Below are positions 8,364-17,316 of a stretch of 39,042 bases of DNA, in pieces (positions within the stretch are counted from its first letter, which is position 1; every line of letters starts with the position of its first letter). Position numbers and translations under genes: made by a program. The notes beneath the pieces were generated by a model. The model was given only the letters and a program-made list of their open reading frames with translations. It ran no database searches and was not told the origin of the DNA. The stretch covers positions 1 through 39,042 of the forward strand of contig DAOUFG010000177.1 of the NCBI GenBank assembly GCA_034430115.1, in the 5' to 3' direction. This DNA comes from CAIXPS01 sp034430115 (lineage in GTDB: Bacteria > Chloroflexota > Anaerolineae > J036 > Brachytrichaceae).

Positions 8364-9782
8364 CTATGCGGCGGGCGTGATCTTCAGCACATAGGCATAC
8401 TCACATGGCTTCGCGGCCGGGAATGTGACGTGCAAGCCATCTTCATCACGCGTCCACGTCACGGCGCCGGGTGCGCCCAACAACTGCACGTCGGCCACCT
8501 CACGCGTGTACAGGCGCAGATGCGTGCCAAGCGAACGAATCGTGAGCGGCTCCGCCGGCCAGGCCAGCACAGTGGCATAGAGCGCCTCGCCGTGCGTCGT
8601 GAAGCGCACATCACGGCTGGTAAAGGACGCGCGCTTCGTATCGGTGAACATGCCGCTCTCTACCTGGGTGGGACCTTCGCCATACACCTTCCACGGACGC
8701 GTGCCATAGATCGCCTCACCGTTCAGGTTCAACCAGTCACCCACCTGCAAGAGCATCTGCTCTTCCGGCTCGGGGATCGCGCCATCGGGGCGCGGGCCGA
8801 TGTTCAGCAGCAACGCGCCGTTTTTGCTGGCGATGTCCACCAGGTCCCCTACGATAGATTCCGCGGTCTTGTAATCCTGGTTCGTCACGTAACCCCAGGA
8901 ATTCTTTGAGACGGAGGTATCGTTCTGCCAGAACAACGGGCGGATGTCGGATAGCTGCCCACGCTCCAGGTCCAGCACGGCGGCCCGGTCGGGGTAAGCC
9001 TTGTTCTTATAGTTGATCGCTACCCCTTTGCCCCATTCGGCAGCACGGTTGTAGTAGTAGGCCGCGAAACGTTGCAAGTAGGGCGCAAAGGCGGGTTGCT
9101 CGATCCACCAATCGAACCAAAACAATTGGGGCTGATATTTATCCACCAGTTCACACAAGCGCGCCAGCCAGTTTTCCAGGTAAGCCTCATCGGGCTGCGT
9201 GCCCTCCGGCGCGGCTGGGCCATAGAAATCCTCGAAGAGCGCATCGCGCACGTCCGAGTCGAACTCCCGCCCACCGTTCATGAACCACCAATGTTCGGCG
9301 CGATGGTTCGACACGCCAAAGACCAAACCCTGTTTGCGCACCGCGGCGGCCAGGTCGCCGATCAGGTCACGCTGCGGGCCCATTTTGGCGGCGCACCACG
9401 GTGAAAATTGCGTGTCGTACATGGCAAAGCCATCGTGATGCTCGGCCACCGGCACGACGAACTTCGCCCCGGCGCGCCGAAAGATGTCCGCCCAATGGTC
9501 GGGGTCATATTTTTCAGCCTTGAAGCGCGGGATGAAGTCCTTATAGCCGAATTCATTTTGCGGCCCATAGGTGCTGACGTGGTGTTTGAACTCGTCCGTG
9601 CCCTGGCGATACATATTGCGCGGGTACCACTCGTTGCCAAACGCCGGCACCGAGTACAGCCCCCAATGGATGAAGATGCCGAACTTGCCATCCACATACC
9701 ATTGCGGCACGCAATAACGTTCTAACGATTCCCATGCCGCTTGAAACGGCCCGGAAGGGATTTCGATCTTTGGATCTGCCAT
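8364..9782 (-). CDS. GH29 alpha-L-fucosidase
   Basis: This 472-residue enzyme is expected to release alpha-L-fucose by a retaining mechanism. The N-terminal barrel opens with KFGIFIHWGLYSVPAFGNEW, a GH29 hallmark. VAEHHDGFAMY supplies the substrate-binding histidines (about H115/H116), and LFWFDWW carries the likely nucleophile D224. FWQNDTSVSKNSWGY (about 284-298) corresponds to the region where GH29-A enzymes keep a W-E-T block; here a Q stands in place of the Glu, so the acid/base cannot be assigned by eye. A C-terminal beta-sandwich follows from about residue 385. ATG 9782 is chosen because AGAGGTGA lies just before it; a longer in-frame start at 9929 would run through a repeat. No signal peptide. 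It converges with the rhamnosidase gene. Confidence 0.88.
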   Translation of the reverse strand: MADPKIEIPSGPFQAAWESLERYCVPQWYVDGKFGIFIHWGLYSVPAFGNEWYPRNMYRQGTDEFKHHVSTYGPQNEFGYKDFIPRFKAEKYDPDHWADIFRRAGAKFVVPVAEHHDGFAMYDTQFSPWCAAKMGPQRDLIGDLAAAVRKQGLVFGVSNHRAEHWWFMNGGREFDSDVRDALFEDFYGPAAPEGTQPDEAYLENWLARLCELVDKYQPQLFWFDWWIEQPAFAPYLQRFAAYYYNRAAEWGKGVAINYKNKAYPDRAAVLDLERGQLSDIRPLFWQNDTSVSKNSWGYVTNQDYKTAESIVGDLVDIASKNGALLLNIGPRPDGAIPEPEEQMLLQVGDWLNLNGEAIYGTRPWKVYGEGPTQVESGMFTDTKRASFTSRDVRFTTHGEALYATVLAWPAEPLTIRSLGTHLRLYTREVADVQLLGAPGAVTWTRDEDGLHVTFPAAKPCEYAYVLKITPAA

Positions 9783-9861
9783 AGGGTCACCTCTCTTAAA
9801 GCGATATGCAATCATCAGCAAGGTTAAACTGGTTGAACTCCAGGCGAGTTCATTCGGCAAA

Positions 9862-9895
9862 CCTCTCCCCAATCCCTCCCCGAGTCGGGGAGAGG
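9862..9895. repeat. GC-rich palindromic repeat upstream of the fucosidase
   Basis: CCTCTCCCC (9862-9870) pairs with GGGGAGAGG (9887-9895), and a nested CTCCCCGA/TCGGGGAG palindrome sits inside (9876-9892). Two competing hairpins can form. It lies in the 213-base gap (9783-9995) between the GH36 stop and the fucosidase start. It looks like a REP-type dispersed repeat, which would also separate the two transcription units. Confidence 0.5.
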
Positions 9896-9995
9896 CTAGA
9901 GCTACACCATGCCTTGCTTTAATGCGCAAGCGAATTTAGTCAAAACTCGTTCGCAGGGAGTATGGATTTGCTTTCTACGAGCAGTGCAAACGGGC

Positions 9996-12152
9996 TTACG
10001 CCGCCTCGTAGATCAGCAGTTCACTCGTCAATGCGCCTTCCAGGCGCACCGGGATGCCCTGGCGCGCCAGCGTGTAGCCATCCAATTCACACGTCTGGCC
10101 GGAATTGTCAAACGTCACGCGATAGCGTTTGGAGACGTCGATGCCGCGCAGGCGCAACAGATATTCCGGCTGTTCGGCGGCGGCGAGTTGGAACAGGCCG
10201 CAAATGCCGCGTGAACGGTCACGCGCGTCCAACTCCAAGATGCCCCATCCCCGCGGGTCTGGCCCCGCAGCAACGGGTGTATGGTGGTAGATGCGCCCTG
10301 TGTTCATTATGGGCCGCACAAAGTTCTTATACAGCCCCGTCCAGTGCCTGGCGCGTTCTATGACGTTCGGGTTCGGCTTGGCACCCTTGGGGTAGATGAA
10401 GCTCACCGAAGGCCGCACGAACAACAGCAAGCGCGTCTGGAAGTCATAATCCGCGGCAATATAGCCCGTCTGCCCACCCACCAGGCGATCGACGTATTCC
10501 GGCGGCAATGCCATTGACATGCCGTTGGTGATCATGAATGAGCGCGGGGCAATCTGCCAGTCCGTCACCCAGGTATGGCTGAAATGGCGCACCATTGCAA
10601 TATCAGTGCGCCCGCCGCCACCCGCGCAGTTTTCAAAGATTGTCTGCGGGAAGCGCGCGCGCAACCGGTCGTAGATGGCGTACAGTTCTTCGTAATAGCG
10701 CCAGTAGCCGTTCTCCACGAAGCCATCGCGCAGGGTGTGCGCGCCCATACCCAGGCCGCCCACGTTGTAGTCCAGGCGGAAGAACTCACACTCATACTGC
10801 TCGATCACGCGCGTGATCTGCCCTTCCATCCAACGCGCCGCCGCAACGTTGGTCAGGTCCAGCAAGTCACCCAGGCGCTTCTCGCCATCATACGCGTGCG
10901 AGACCCACTCCGGATGCTCTATCGCCACGCGACTCTTCTTGGCAATACGCTCGGCGTCCATCCACAGCCCCCACAACATGCCACGCTGGTGCACATGGTC
11001 GCGGAAGGGTTTGAACCCACCCGGGAAACGCGTGAGGTCCACATCCCAATCGCCCACGGTGGACCACCAATCGCTCTTCGGCGGAGCATACCAGCTCGCA
11101 TCAATAAAGAATACTTCTGCGCCCACGTCCGCGCCTGCATCGATGGCATGATGCACTTCGTCGACGGTGATCTCGATCTCCGGCCCAATGCCCGACTCGA
11201 CCCACCCGCCCCGGCTGCGTGCCTGCGGATACATCACGCTGCGGCGCAGGTGATCGTGCATCGCTTGAACGGAGGCGTCCAGGTCGCCGAACAACATACC
11301 CAGGTGCACTTCAGGCGTCTTCACCGTTTCACCGGGCGCGATCACCCGCTGCGGCGCTGGCGCATCCGGCCCGGCGCGAAAGAACAATTGCGCCGCGTTA
11401 TCCATGGTGCCCAGGTCCGCATCCAGGTCAAACTGGAAGCTATACCCGCCCGACCAGGCCAACTGGCAGACGAAATGTTCGCCGGTGGCGTTATTGCGCA
11501 ATACGAACCAGGGGTGACGATGCCGGTCCCGTCGATAACGCCCATCGATCTCATATCCGGCGTTGGGCAGGTCAAACCAGCGGAAATCGCCCTCGTTGCC
11601 CCAATGAACATTGGCAAAGTAGCCCACCGAATACAGTGCTGCATCGGTCTTTGCTAACAGCGTCTTCCAACGAGCCGTCTTTTGCAGCACGCCGCTCCAC
11701 GAAAACGCCGCAGCCAGCGCGGCTGGTTGTGTGCCGGTGTTGGTCACCTCCAGCCAACGCGTCAGGATGGGCGTCCCATCCAGCAAGGTGTGCACCTTCA
11801 CCGTCACAGGCCGCACAGCGTGCTTCAACGTGATCACCACGTGTTGCGCCGGGTTGCCTGGCGGGGTGATTTCGTCCGCCGTCTCTATGCCCGCCCACTC
11901 CCAATCAGACGCGAGCAGTTGGCCATCCATCTCCAGCCAGAAAGCTTGTGGGGTTGGGTGTTGCTGCGGATCCAGCCGGCCATCATAAAAGCGAATCGTG
12001 CCGGAGCCGTCCCACCCACGCCCCACGAAGCGGCCCTTCGTGAGCGACTCTTCATACACCGTCAGCGCGGTGCGATAGGTGATGATCGGTTCCGGTTCTG
12101 TGACAACGAGCACGTCAGTCCAATCGGGTTGGGCCAATTGTTCCGTTTCCAC
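9996..12152 (-). CDS. GH36-type alpha-galactosidase, copy 1
   Basis: This 718-residue protein has the GH36 plan: an N-terminal beta-supersandwich (to about residue 310), a central TIM barrel, and a small C-terminal beta-domain. FFIDASWY begins the catalytic core, D461 in EFFRLDYN is the expected nucleophile, the ENCAGGGGRTDIAM block is diagnostic, and D531 in WVTDWQ is the likely acid/base. GH36 enzymes cleave terminal alpha-galactosides, though some members act on other substrates such as alpha-N-acetylgalactosaminides. The start codon is GTG at 12152, fixed by a strong AGGAGG (12161-12166) eight bases upstream that overlaps the stop codon of the preceding DUF5054 gene. It is the last gene of a three-gene operon. 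No signal peptide. Confidence 0.85.
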   Translation of the reverse strand: METEQLAQPDWTDVLVVTEPEPIITYRTALTVYEESLTKGRFVGRGWDGSGTIRFYDGRLDPQQHPTPQAFWLEMDGQLLASDWEWAGIETADEITPPGNPAQHVVITLKHAVRPVTVKVHTLLDGTPILTRWLEVTNTGTQPAALAAAFSWSGVLQKTARWKTLLAKTDAALYSVGYFANVHWGNEGDFRWFDLPNAGYEIDGRYRRDRHRHPWFVLRNNATGEHFVCQLAWSGGYSFQFDLDADLGTMDNAAQLFFRAGPDAPAPQRVIAPGETVKTPEVHLGMLFGDLDASVQAMHDHLRRSVMYPQARSRGGWVESGIGPEIEITVDEVHHAIDAGADVGAEVFFIDASWYAPPKSDWWSTVGDWDVDLTRFPGGFKPFRDHVHQRGMLWGLWMDAERIAKKSRVAIEHPEWVSHAYDGEKRLGDLLDLTNVAAARWMEGQITRVIEQYECEFFRLDYNVGGLGMGAHTLRDGFVENGYWRYYEELYAIYDRLRARFPQTIFENCAGGGGRTDIAMVRHFSHTWVTDWQIAPRSFMITNGMSMALPPEYVDRLVGGQTGYIAADYDFQTRLLLFVRPSVSFIYPKGAKPNPNVIERARHWTGLYKNFVRPIMNTGRIYHHTPVAAGPDPRGWGILELDARDRSRGICGLFQLAAAEQPEYLLRLRGIDVSKRYRVTFDNSGQTCELDGYTLARQGIPVRLEGALTSELLIYEAA

Positions 12153-12160
12153 GTCGAATT

Positions 12161-12166
12161 CCTCCT
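12161..12166 (-). promoter_or_regulatory. Shine-Dalgarno site overlapping an upstream stop codon
   Basis: On the minus strand the TAG stop of the DUF5054 gene (12167-12165) runs into AGGAGG (12166-12161), eight bases before the GTG start of the GH36 gene. The full-strength site compensates for the GTG start, and the overlap suggests coupled translation of the two enzymes. Confidence 0.7.
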
Positions 12167-14186
12167 AGACAATGTTTTTCACGCTCAGTTCAAAGCGAAA
12201 ACGTGCGTTTTCGTCGTACCACATCGGGAAGTTGGTGCCCCAGACGTTGTTGTACAGGTTAAAGTGCATCCCTCTTTCAAGCGCCGGCTGGCGATTATCA
12301 AAGTTCAGCAGCAAAGGCACGCCCGGCGCTACCAACGGCGCATCAAGCGAGGCGATTTGCAGCGCCCCCTGCGCATCACGGTAATCCACGCCCGTGAGCA
12401 CGCCGTGCAGATGCCGGTTGCCGTCACAGACCACGTCCAATGGCGAAATGCGCGCGCCGAGTTTGTCCATCGTCCAGCCTTGCGGATCGCTTGTAGCAGG
12501 CTCAAACGAAAACCACACGGCTTCGGGCATGCGGTTGGCACGCTTGCGATACCAACGCAGAGTGAAGCACACCGCCGGGCGATCCGCCGGGCAATCCACC
12601 TCCAACACAGCCAGGAATGGGCAGCCAAAGCGCTCCACGAACTTGCCTGGCATGTAGAGCTCCACCACGAAGCGCTCGCGCTGGGGGGTGGATTGATGAT
12701 AGAGCAACACCCGCTCCGGCTGAATCAGCGCATGTTGGCTGGGGGAATTTTCCAGCCCAGGCTTGGTGAAATCCTTGATAGCCCAGGCGATGGTGCCCTC
12801 GTTCAGGCGCACATATTGTTTCAGGTAGCGTTCGTAATCCGCTGCCGAGAAAGTCTCATACTGGAACAGGCCCAGCGGATGCTCCGGCGTCGCCCAGCGC
12901 CGGTTCGTGCGCCTATCGCGTAATTCACATATCGCGCCCCGCGCATCGAAGCCGATTCGGAAGAAGGCCGTCTCGAAGACTTGCTGCGAGTCCTGCACCG
13001 GCTGCAGCTCGCCTTTGTAGGGTTGGCGCTCCAATCCCGCCAATGCGGTCTGCGCTTCACGCGCCAGCTCGCCTTCACCAAGCGCCTGCACGGCCTGGGT
13101 GATGTAAGCACGCTGTTCCGCCCAGGAAGCCTCGTAACGTTTGCATTTCTCCGTCCGGCGCAGCTCTCGCAAATCCGTCACCGAGTAATGTGTCTCATCA
13201 TCCAGGAACACCTTTTCGTCCATGCCCCAGGTGTGCTCCGGCACCAGCAGCAGGAAGCGGCTGAACCGCTCCAGGCGCGCATCATCGGCCCGCACGCGGC
13301 CCGATGCCAGCCATTGATCGCGCAGGCGGCACAGCGCGCGGAATTGGGCCACCTTCTTCGGGTCGGTGCCCGCGCCGTGAATCCACGTGTCGCCCAATTC
13401 TTGCATGACGACGGGCAACTGGCTCTTGACGGCTAGCAGGTCCTGGGCGTAATCGTCCAAGCGACCCGCCCTCAACGTCGCCGCCGGGAACTGGGCCTGC
13501 AACTTTTGATAGACCTGCAAGATTTCGGCCGGGTCATTGGGGCCCAGGTTGTCATTGGTGTGCGCAATCGCCAGGGCCGAGGACATACCCGGCAGATGCG
13601 AAACGGAGCCATAACCCGACTTATCGTAGACCACGATCACTTCGCTGCCATCGTCGTGCCGCCACACGAATGCGTCGGGCACGTCGGGCGGCGTTGAAGC
13701 CGAGTTCACGCCGACGTGCAAGAAGCGAATACCCGCCTCCGCCAGTAATGGCACGATGCCACGCGTATGGCCCGGCACGTCGGTCATTTTGGCCGCGATG
13801 GTGCGCTTGCCGAAGCGTGCGTCCAACTTCTGGCTGAGCGACAGGCCGAAGCGGAACAGGGATGGGTCCAGCAGTTCACTATGGAATGTGCAGGGCAAGC
13901 CATGCCAGGCAATGTCACCGGCGACGATGGCCTGTTCCATTTCTGCGCGCTGAGCAGGTGTCGCCTCTTCAAGATATTCATAGATCAACCACGAGCCGGT
14001 GGTCCAAACAAAACGCTCCTGCCCGCCGCGCTCGCGCAACTGGCGCGCCACGCGCATGGCCGCAGGGATGTACGATTCCATGTATTGCCGCTTTACGTTT
14101 GCGGCGTAATCTGTGAACCCGATGTCCAGATGCGTCTTAAAGACGAGATGGACAGTGCTCACCTGCCCGTCGATCGTTTCGGTCAT
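12165..14186 (-). CDS. DUF5054 protein with GH38-like N-terminal domain
   Basis: This 673-residue protein begins its core with LVFKTHLDIGFTD, whose H19-x-D21 pair matches the zinc-binding H-x-D of GH38 alpha-mannosidases. The block KMTDVPGHTRGIVPLLAEAG (D136 and H140) and the following HVGVNSAST are typical of DUF5054 (PF16477) proteins. The second half looks like the beta-domains that follow the catalytic domain in GH38-related enzymes. DUF5054 proteins are uncharacterised; a metal-dependent glycosidase role is inferred from the fold signature and from its place between an ADP-ribosylglycohydrolase-like gene and a GH36 gene. ATG 14186 has AAGGAG about 11 bases upstream. No signal peptide or membrane segment. 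Confidence 0.8.
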   Translation of the reverse strand: MTETIDGQVSTVHLVFKTHLDIGFTDYAANVKRQYMESYIPAAMRVARQLRERGGQERFVWTTGSWLIYEYLEEATPAQRAEMEQAIVAGDIAWHGLPCTFHSELLDPSLFRFGLSLSQKLDARFGKRTIAAKMTDVPGHTRGIVPLLAEAGIRFLHVGVNSASTPPDVPDAFVWRHDDGSEVIVVYDKSGYGSVSHLPGMSSALAIAHTNDNLGPNDPAEILQVYQKLQAQFPAATLRAGRLDDYAQDLLAVKSQLPVVMQELGDTWIHGAGTDPKKVAQFRALCRLRDQWLASGRVRADDARLERFSRFLLLVPEHTWGMDEKVFLDDETHYSVTDLRELRRTEKCKRYEASWAEQRAYITQAVQALGEGELAREAQTALAGLERQPYKGELQPVQDSQQVFETAFFRIGFDARGAICELRDRRTNRRWATPEHPLGLFQYETFSAADYERYLKQYVRLNEGTIAWAIKDFTKPGLENSPSQHALIQPERVLLYHQSTPQRERFVVELYMPGKFVERFGCPFLAVLEVDCPADRPAVCFTLRWYRKRANRMPEAVWFSFEPATSDPQGWTMDKLGARISPLDVVCDGNRHLHGVLTGVDYRDAQGALQIASLDAPLVAPGVPLLLNFDNRQPALERGMHFNLYNNVWGTNFPMWYDENARFRFELSVKNIV

Positions 14187-14230
14187 ACGGATACGCTCTC
14201 CTTCATATTTCGTGTGACTTTACTGTTAGA

Positions 14231-14246
14231 CCCGCGCCAGCGCGGG
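14231..14246. repeat. Small hairpin between ADP-ribosylglycohydrolase-like and DUF5054 genes
   Basis: CCCGCGC (14231-14237) and GCGCGGG (14240-14246) form a tight seven-base stem with a two-base loop in the 107-base gap. No T run follows on the minus strand, so it is more likely an mRNA-processing or attenuating structure than a full terminator. Confidence 0.35.
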
Positions 14247-14293
14247 AGCTTGGTCTGTGAAGGCATGTCGCCCTCCATCCCTCCACGCTTGCA

Positions 14294-15820
14294 TCACGCG
14301 CTCAAGTTGCCGTTCAGGAGCATGACGGGCACCAGCATCACGCTGGGTCGCCCGGCGATGGTCAGCTCCACCACCGCGCGGTTCATCGCCGCACGAATGC
14401 CGGTGGCTTGCACGGTGAACGTCAGGTCCAGCGGGTCGCCCAGGTGCGCCGGCAAGGAAAGCAGCGCCCCATCGGGGGCGGGCAACACCTGCCAGCCTTC
14501 GGGCACATACCAGTGCAACGCCAAGTTGGCCTGGATCTTGCCGGTGTTGCGGATGTGCAAGCGCACGGTGCTGGGCTGCCCATCGCGGATGACCGGCCCT
14601 TGCGCGCCATAATCGACGTTGACGTTGAAATCCAGGAAGCGATACATGGGCCCTTCTAGGTTCGCAAATAGCTGCCGCTGCACCTGCGTGCCGTCCAGCA
14701 TCTGCAATTGCAAGTCACCCAGGTCCGTCGGCGCATCCGTCAACGCGACCGCCGGTTTATGGCGCAAGCTCACCTGCCGGGCGATGTGAACCGTGCGCTC
14801 GGTGAGTGCATCCACATCCGCCGGCAGTTGGTTGCCAAAGTAGCCCAGCTCGCCCAGGTTCAGGCAGGCCGTCTTGATCGTGCGGCCAATCGGGGTGATC
14901 CATTCGGCCGGGATCGCGTCGATGCCATGCATGATGCCGAAAATAGACCCCGCCGTTGCGCCGGTGCAATCGGTATCTTCACCGCAGTTCACCGCCGTGG
15001 TGAGCGACTTCGCAAAATCGCCTTCACCATACAGCAGCCCTACCAGCAACATGCCGATGTTGGAAGGCACGTCCCAACCGCGCTTGCCCTCGGCATATCC
15101 TTTGGCGGTGTCTTCGGGCGAGGTGGCCTCTGGCATCATAAAGAAGGTGCTGCCACGATAGCCGGCCAACACCGCCTCGCGCGCTTGCAGCCAGGTCTTG
15201 TGCGAGCGATACGCATCGATGGCGCACTGCACGGCCTTCGCCACGCCGCAATCGGCGGGGATGTAGGTCAACGCGAGGTCGATCAACTTATAAATGTCCG
15301 GCTCGACGAAAGCGGCGCTCTCCAGGGCGGCCACGAACACTTCGGCATAGGTGCCTTCGCCATTGCCGTGATCGAGAATGGCATCCTCGTAGGCATAGCG
15401 CGCCGCGATGTGTGGCGCACCGGGCGCGATGCAGGCCCATATCTCGGAGCGGATGAATGCGCCGCAGCTATCCTTATAGTCGTTGCCATAGCTGCCACTC
15501 AAAGGCGGCTGAAGACCAGCCCGCATGTTGATCTTGGCCGTGCCATATTCGCTCCAGTGCGGCGTCACATATGAGACCCAATATTCGCTCAAGGTCTGCG
15601 CATCGATCTCCAACCCGCGCTCTTCCAGCGCCACCAGCCAAAGCAACTGGATATCCAGGTCATCGTTCGGCAGCGGCTCACCACCCAGGTTTTGGGTGTA
15701 AAAAGAAACCTGATTCACCTGCCTGCGCCACTCGAACGGCGCGCCCAACGTGCCGCCGATGTTTTTACCCATCCAGCAACCCAGCACCTTCTTGCGATAA
15801 TCAGCCAAATTCAGGTTCAT
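14294..15820 (-). CDS. ADP-ribosylglycohydrolase-fold protein with C-terminal beta-domain
   Basis: This 508-residue protein contains the ADP-ribosylglycohydrolase fold in residues 5 to about 330. Two metal-binding blocks are seen: PNDDLDIQLLW (D53, D54), replacing the usual T-D-D-T, and CGEDTDCTGATAGSIFG (D282, D284), close to the canonical G-D-T-D. Classic members remove ADP-ribose from proteins. This one also carries about 120 extra C-terminal residues resembling a beta-sandwich (VRLHIRNTGKIQANLALHWY), as found in sugar-binding or glycosidase accessory modules. It is the first gene of an operon with DUF5054 and GH36 genes, so a role on a glycoside rather than ADP-ribose is plausible; this is inference. 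Start ATG 15820, with GGGAG about 11 bases upstream. Confidence 0.83.
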   Translation of the reverse strand: MNLNLADYRKKVLGCWMGKNIGGTLGAPFEWRRQVNQVSFYTQNLGGEPLPNDDLDIQLLWLVALEERGLEIDAQTLSEYWVSYVTPHWSEYGTAKINMRAGLQPPLSGSYGNDYKDSCGAFIRSEIWACIAPGAPHIAARYAYEDAILDHGNGEGTYAEVFVAALESAAFVEPDIYKLIDLALTYIPADCGVAKAVQCAIDAYRSHKTWLQAREAVLAGYRGSTFFMMPEATSPEDTAKGYAEGKRGWDVPSNIGMLLVGLLYGEGDFAKSLTTAVNCGEDTDCTGATAGSIFGIMHGIDAIPAEWITPIGRTIKTACLNLGELGYFGNQLPADVDALTERTVHIARQVSLRHKPAVALTDAPTDLGDLQLQMLDGTQVQRQLFANLEGPMYRFLDFNVNVDYGAQGPVIRDGQPSTVRLHIRNTGKIQANLALHWYVPEGWQVLPAPDGALLSLPAHLGDPLDLTFTVQATGIRAAMNRAVVELTIAGRPSVMLVPVMLLNGNLSA

Positions 15821-15862
15821 TGTGTATCATCTCCCGCGCTGCAATAAGGTTCGCGCGCCTGT

Positions 15863-15876
15863 ATTGTGGTCACAAT
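15863..15876 (-). promoter_or_regulatory. Candidate operator of the ADP-ribosylglycohydrolase operon
   Basis: ATTGTG-GT-CACAAT is a perfect palindrome with a two-base centre, 43-56 bases before the ADP-ribosylglycohydrolase-like start. On the minus strand its CACAAT half can serve as a -10, 17 bases after a TTGCCC -35-like element, so a bound regulator would cover the promoter. The adjacent HTH gene product is an obvious candidate binder; this is unproven. Confidence 0.35.
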
Positions 15877-15930
15877 GTGTAAATTGGGCAAGCTGCTCCA
15901 TGCGAGGAGATGGAGGCATGTCAGGAGAAG

Positions 15931-17316
15931 TTAGAGGTAATCTTGCAACAAGCACAGTGCCTGGGGGGTGCAGTCGGGCGTAGCATGCGTCATATATATA
16001 AAATAACCACGATGCGCTTTCACGTCATCGAGCAACTCGTGGACCATGCGCGCAAAAGCCGACGCATCCATTTGCCGGCGCAGGTCACCCATGATGATGC
16101 AGGGGAGCTGATTCACCCGCTCGCTCTTGTCATAGTGCTCATAAGGGGCCAGCGCCGCTGCAACGATCGCGGGGGGCAGGGCCGCCCGTGGCGCTTGTTC
16201 GGCAACCAATGAAAGAGCAATCACCACCAGTGAGCGCGCCATCCCGCTGGGGTATCCCACGCCGGCCCATAGGGTGGACCAGCTTTCAAGGCAGTATTTG
16301 GCTTTACAACGCGCAATTTGGGTATCGCCCTTCTCTAACGCCATATCCGCCAGTTCCAGTTCCACATGCAGGCGCGTCGTCTCGCCGTTGTATGAAAGAT
16401 AGGCCTGCTCCAGGTGATATTGGGCTTTCTCAATTTGGCCACACCTGCGCTGAATCTGGGCCATGCGCAAATGCTCAAAGCCTACGCCCTCTGCAATTGG
16501 GTACTTCAATAGCCGCTCCTGAAGCGAAGTAAGCATATGGTGTTCTGCCAGTGCCAGGTAACGTTGCGCCTCAACAGGGTTCTTGGTGATGTCACTTAAC
16601 CCCATATATGACACGCCCAGCCAATGCTGTGCCATGAAGACCGTCTCTGTTTCCACCTCGATCCTGGCCAGCTCATTGAAGACGCGCATGGACTGCATGT
16701 AATTGTGATAGGTGTACTCCAGTTGGCCCCATACAAGAAAGAACCGGGAACGTGTCAGAGGGTCCATGATGCCATCGTAAGCTTTATTGATACGGTTCAC
16801 CTCATAGCGTGCACGAGTCAGATCACCCAAATCGATCAATGCCTGCACCTGGTTCGCCGCCGCGATGGCCGCCATGCTGGAAGCATGCCCAAAAACCTGT
16901 TCCGCCCGCTCCAACAGAGGCAAAGACGCGCGCAGGTTCATGCCGGCGCTCAGGCTGAGATTCAGCAGGCGAAACCCTTCTTGCAGGTCTTCTGCATAGC
17001 GCCCGCTCCTACTGGCCACCGGGCTGGCCAGATATATGTCTTCATCCTCAGGGGGCCTGCCCAGTGTGAACGCCACTTCCGAAAGGTGCAATTGCTGTAG
17101 CCATTCGTCCCGTTCCACCAACCCCGCATGCACACTCACGACACGATATATTTTGCTGGCCGATTCTGAGCTGAGTGGTTGACCTTTCTCAAGGAAACGA
17201 TGAATAATGCTGCGGTTTAGCCCCGCCTGACGCGCAAGCTGATTTTGATTTTGCCCGTGCGCCAACATCCATGCACCTAGATGGGCACGCGCCGCCTCCC
17301 AATCACCAGTTTCCAT
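15931..17316 (-). CDS. HTH (XRE-like) regulator with helical repeats
   Basis: This 461-residue protein starts with an XRE-type helix-turn-helix at about residues 10-65: NQNQLARQAGLNRSIIHRFL is the recognition unit. The remaining nearly 400 residues are alpha-helical and look like tetratricopeptide-type repeats, for example RYEVNRINKAYDGIMDPLT and AEAQRYLALAEHHML-like pairs. HTH-TPR proteins often sense a ligand or peptide through the repeats and switch DNA binding; the ligand here is unknown. It is the only clear transcription factor candidate in the window. It lies just upstream of, and in the same direction as, the ADP-ribosylglycohydrolase operon, 110 bases away. No good Shine-Dalgarno site precedes ATG 17316. 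A palindrome sits about 54-74 bases upstream and may be an autoregulatory site. Confidence 0.75.
   Translation of the reverse strand: METGDWEAARAHLGAWMLAHGQNQNQLARQAGLNRSIIHRFLEKGQPLSSESASKIYRVVSVHAGLVERDEWLQQLHLSEVAFTLGRPPEDEDIYLASPVASRSGRYAEDLQEGFRLLNLSLSAGMNLRASLPLLERAEQVFGHASSMAAIAAANQVQALIDLGDLTRARYEVNRINKAYDGIMDPLTRSRFFLVWGQLEYTYHNYMQSMRVFNELARIEVETETVFMAQHWLGVSYMGLSDITKNPVEAQRYLALAEHHMLTSLQERLLKYPIAEGVGFEHLRMAQIQRRCGQIEKAQYHLEQAYLSYNGETTRLHVELELADMALEKGDTQIARCKAKYCLESWSTLWAGVGYPSGMARSLVVIALSLVAEQAPRAALPPAIVAAALAPYEHYDKSERVNQLPCIIMGDLRRQMDASAFARMVHELLDDVKAHRGYFIYMTHATPDCTPQALCLLQDYL

Noticed and set aside
10575..11657. A 360-codon open frame on the plus strand inside the GH36 gene
   Set aside because: It is antisense to a gene with clear GH36 motifs, and its residues show no family signature; long antisense frames are expected in GC-rich coding DNA.
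11682..12923. A 413-codon open frame on the plus strand
   Set aside because: It crosses the boundary between the GH36 and DUF5054 genes in antisense and has low-complexity, His/Arg-rich composition.
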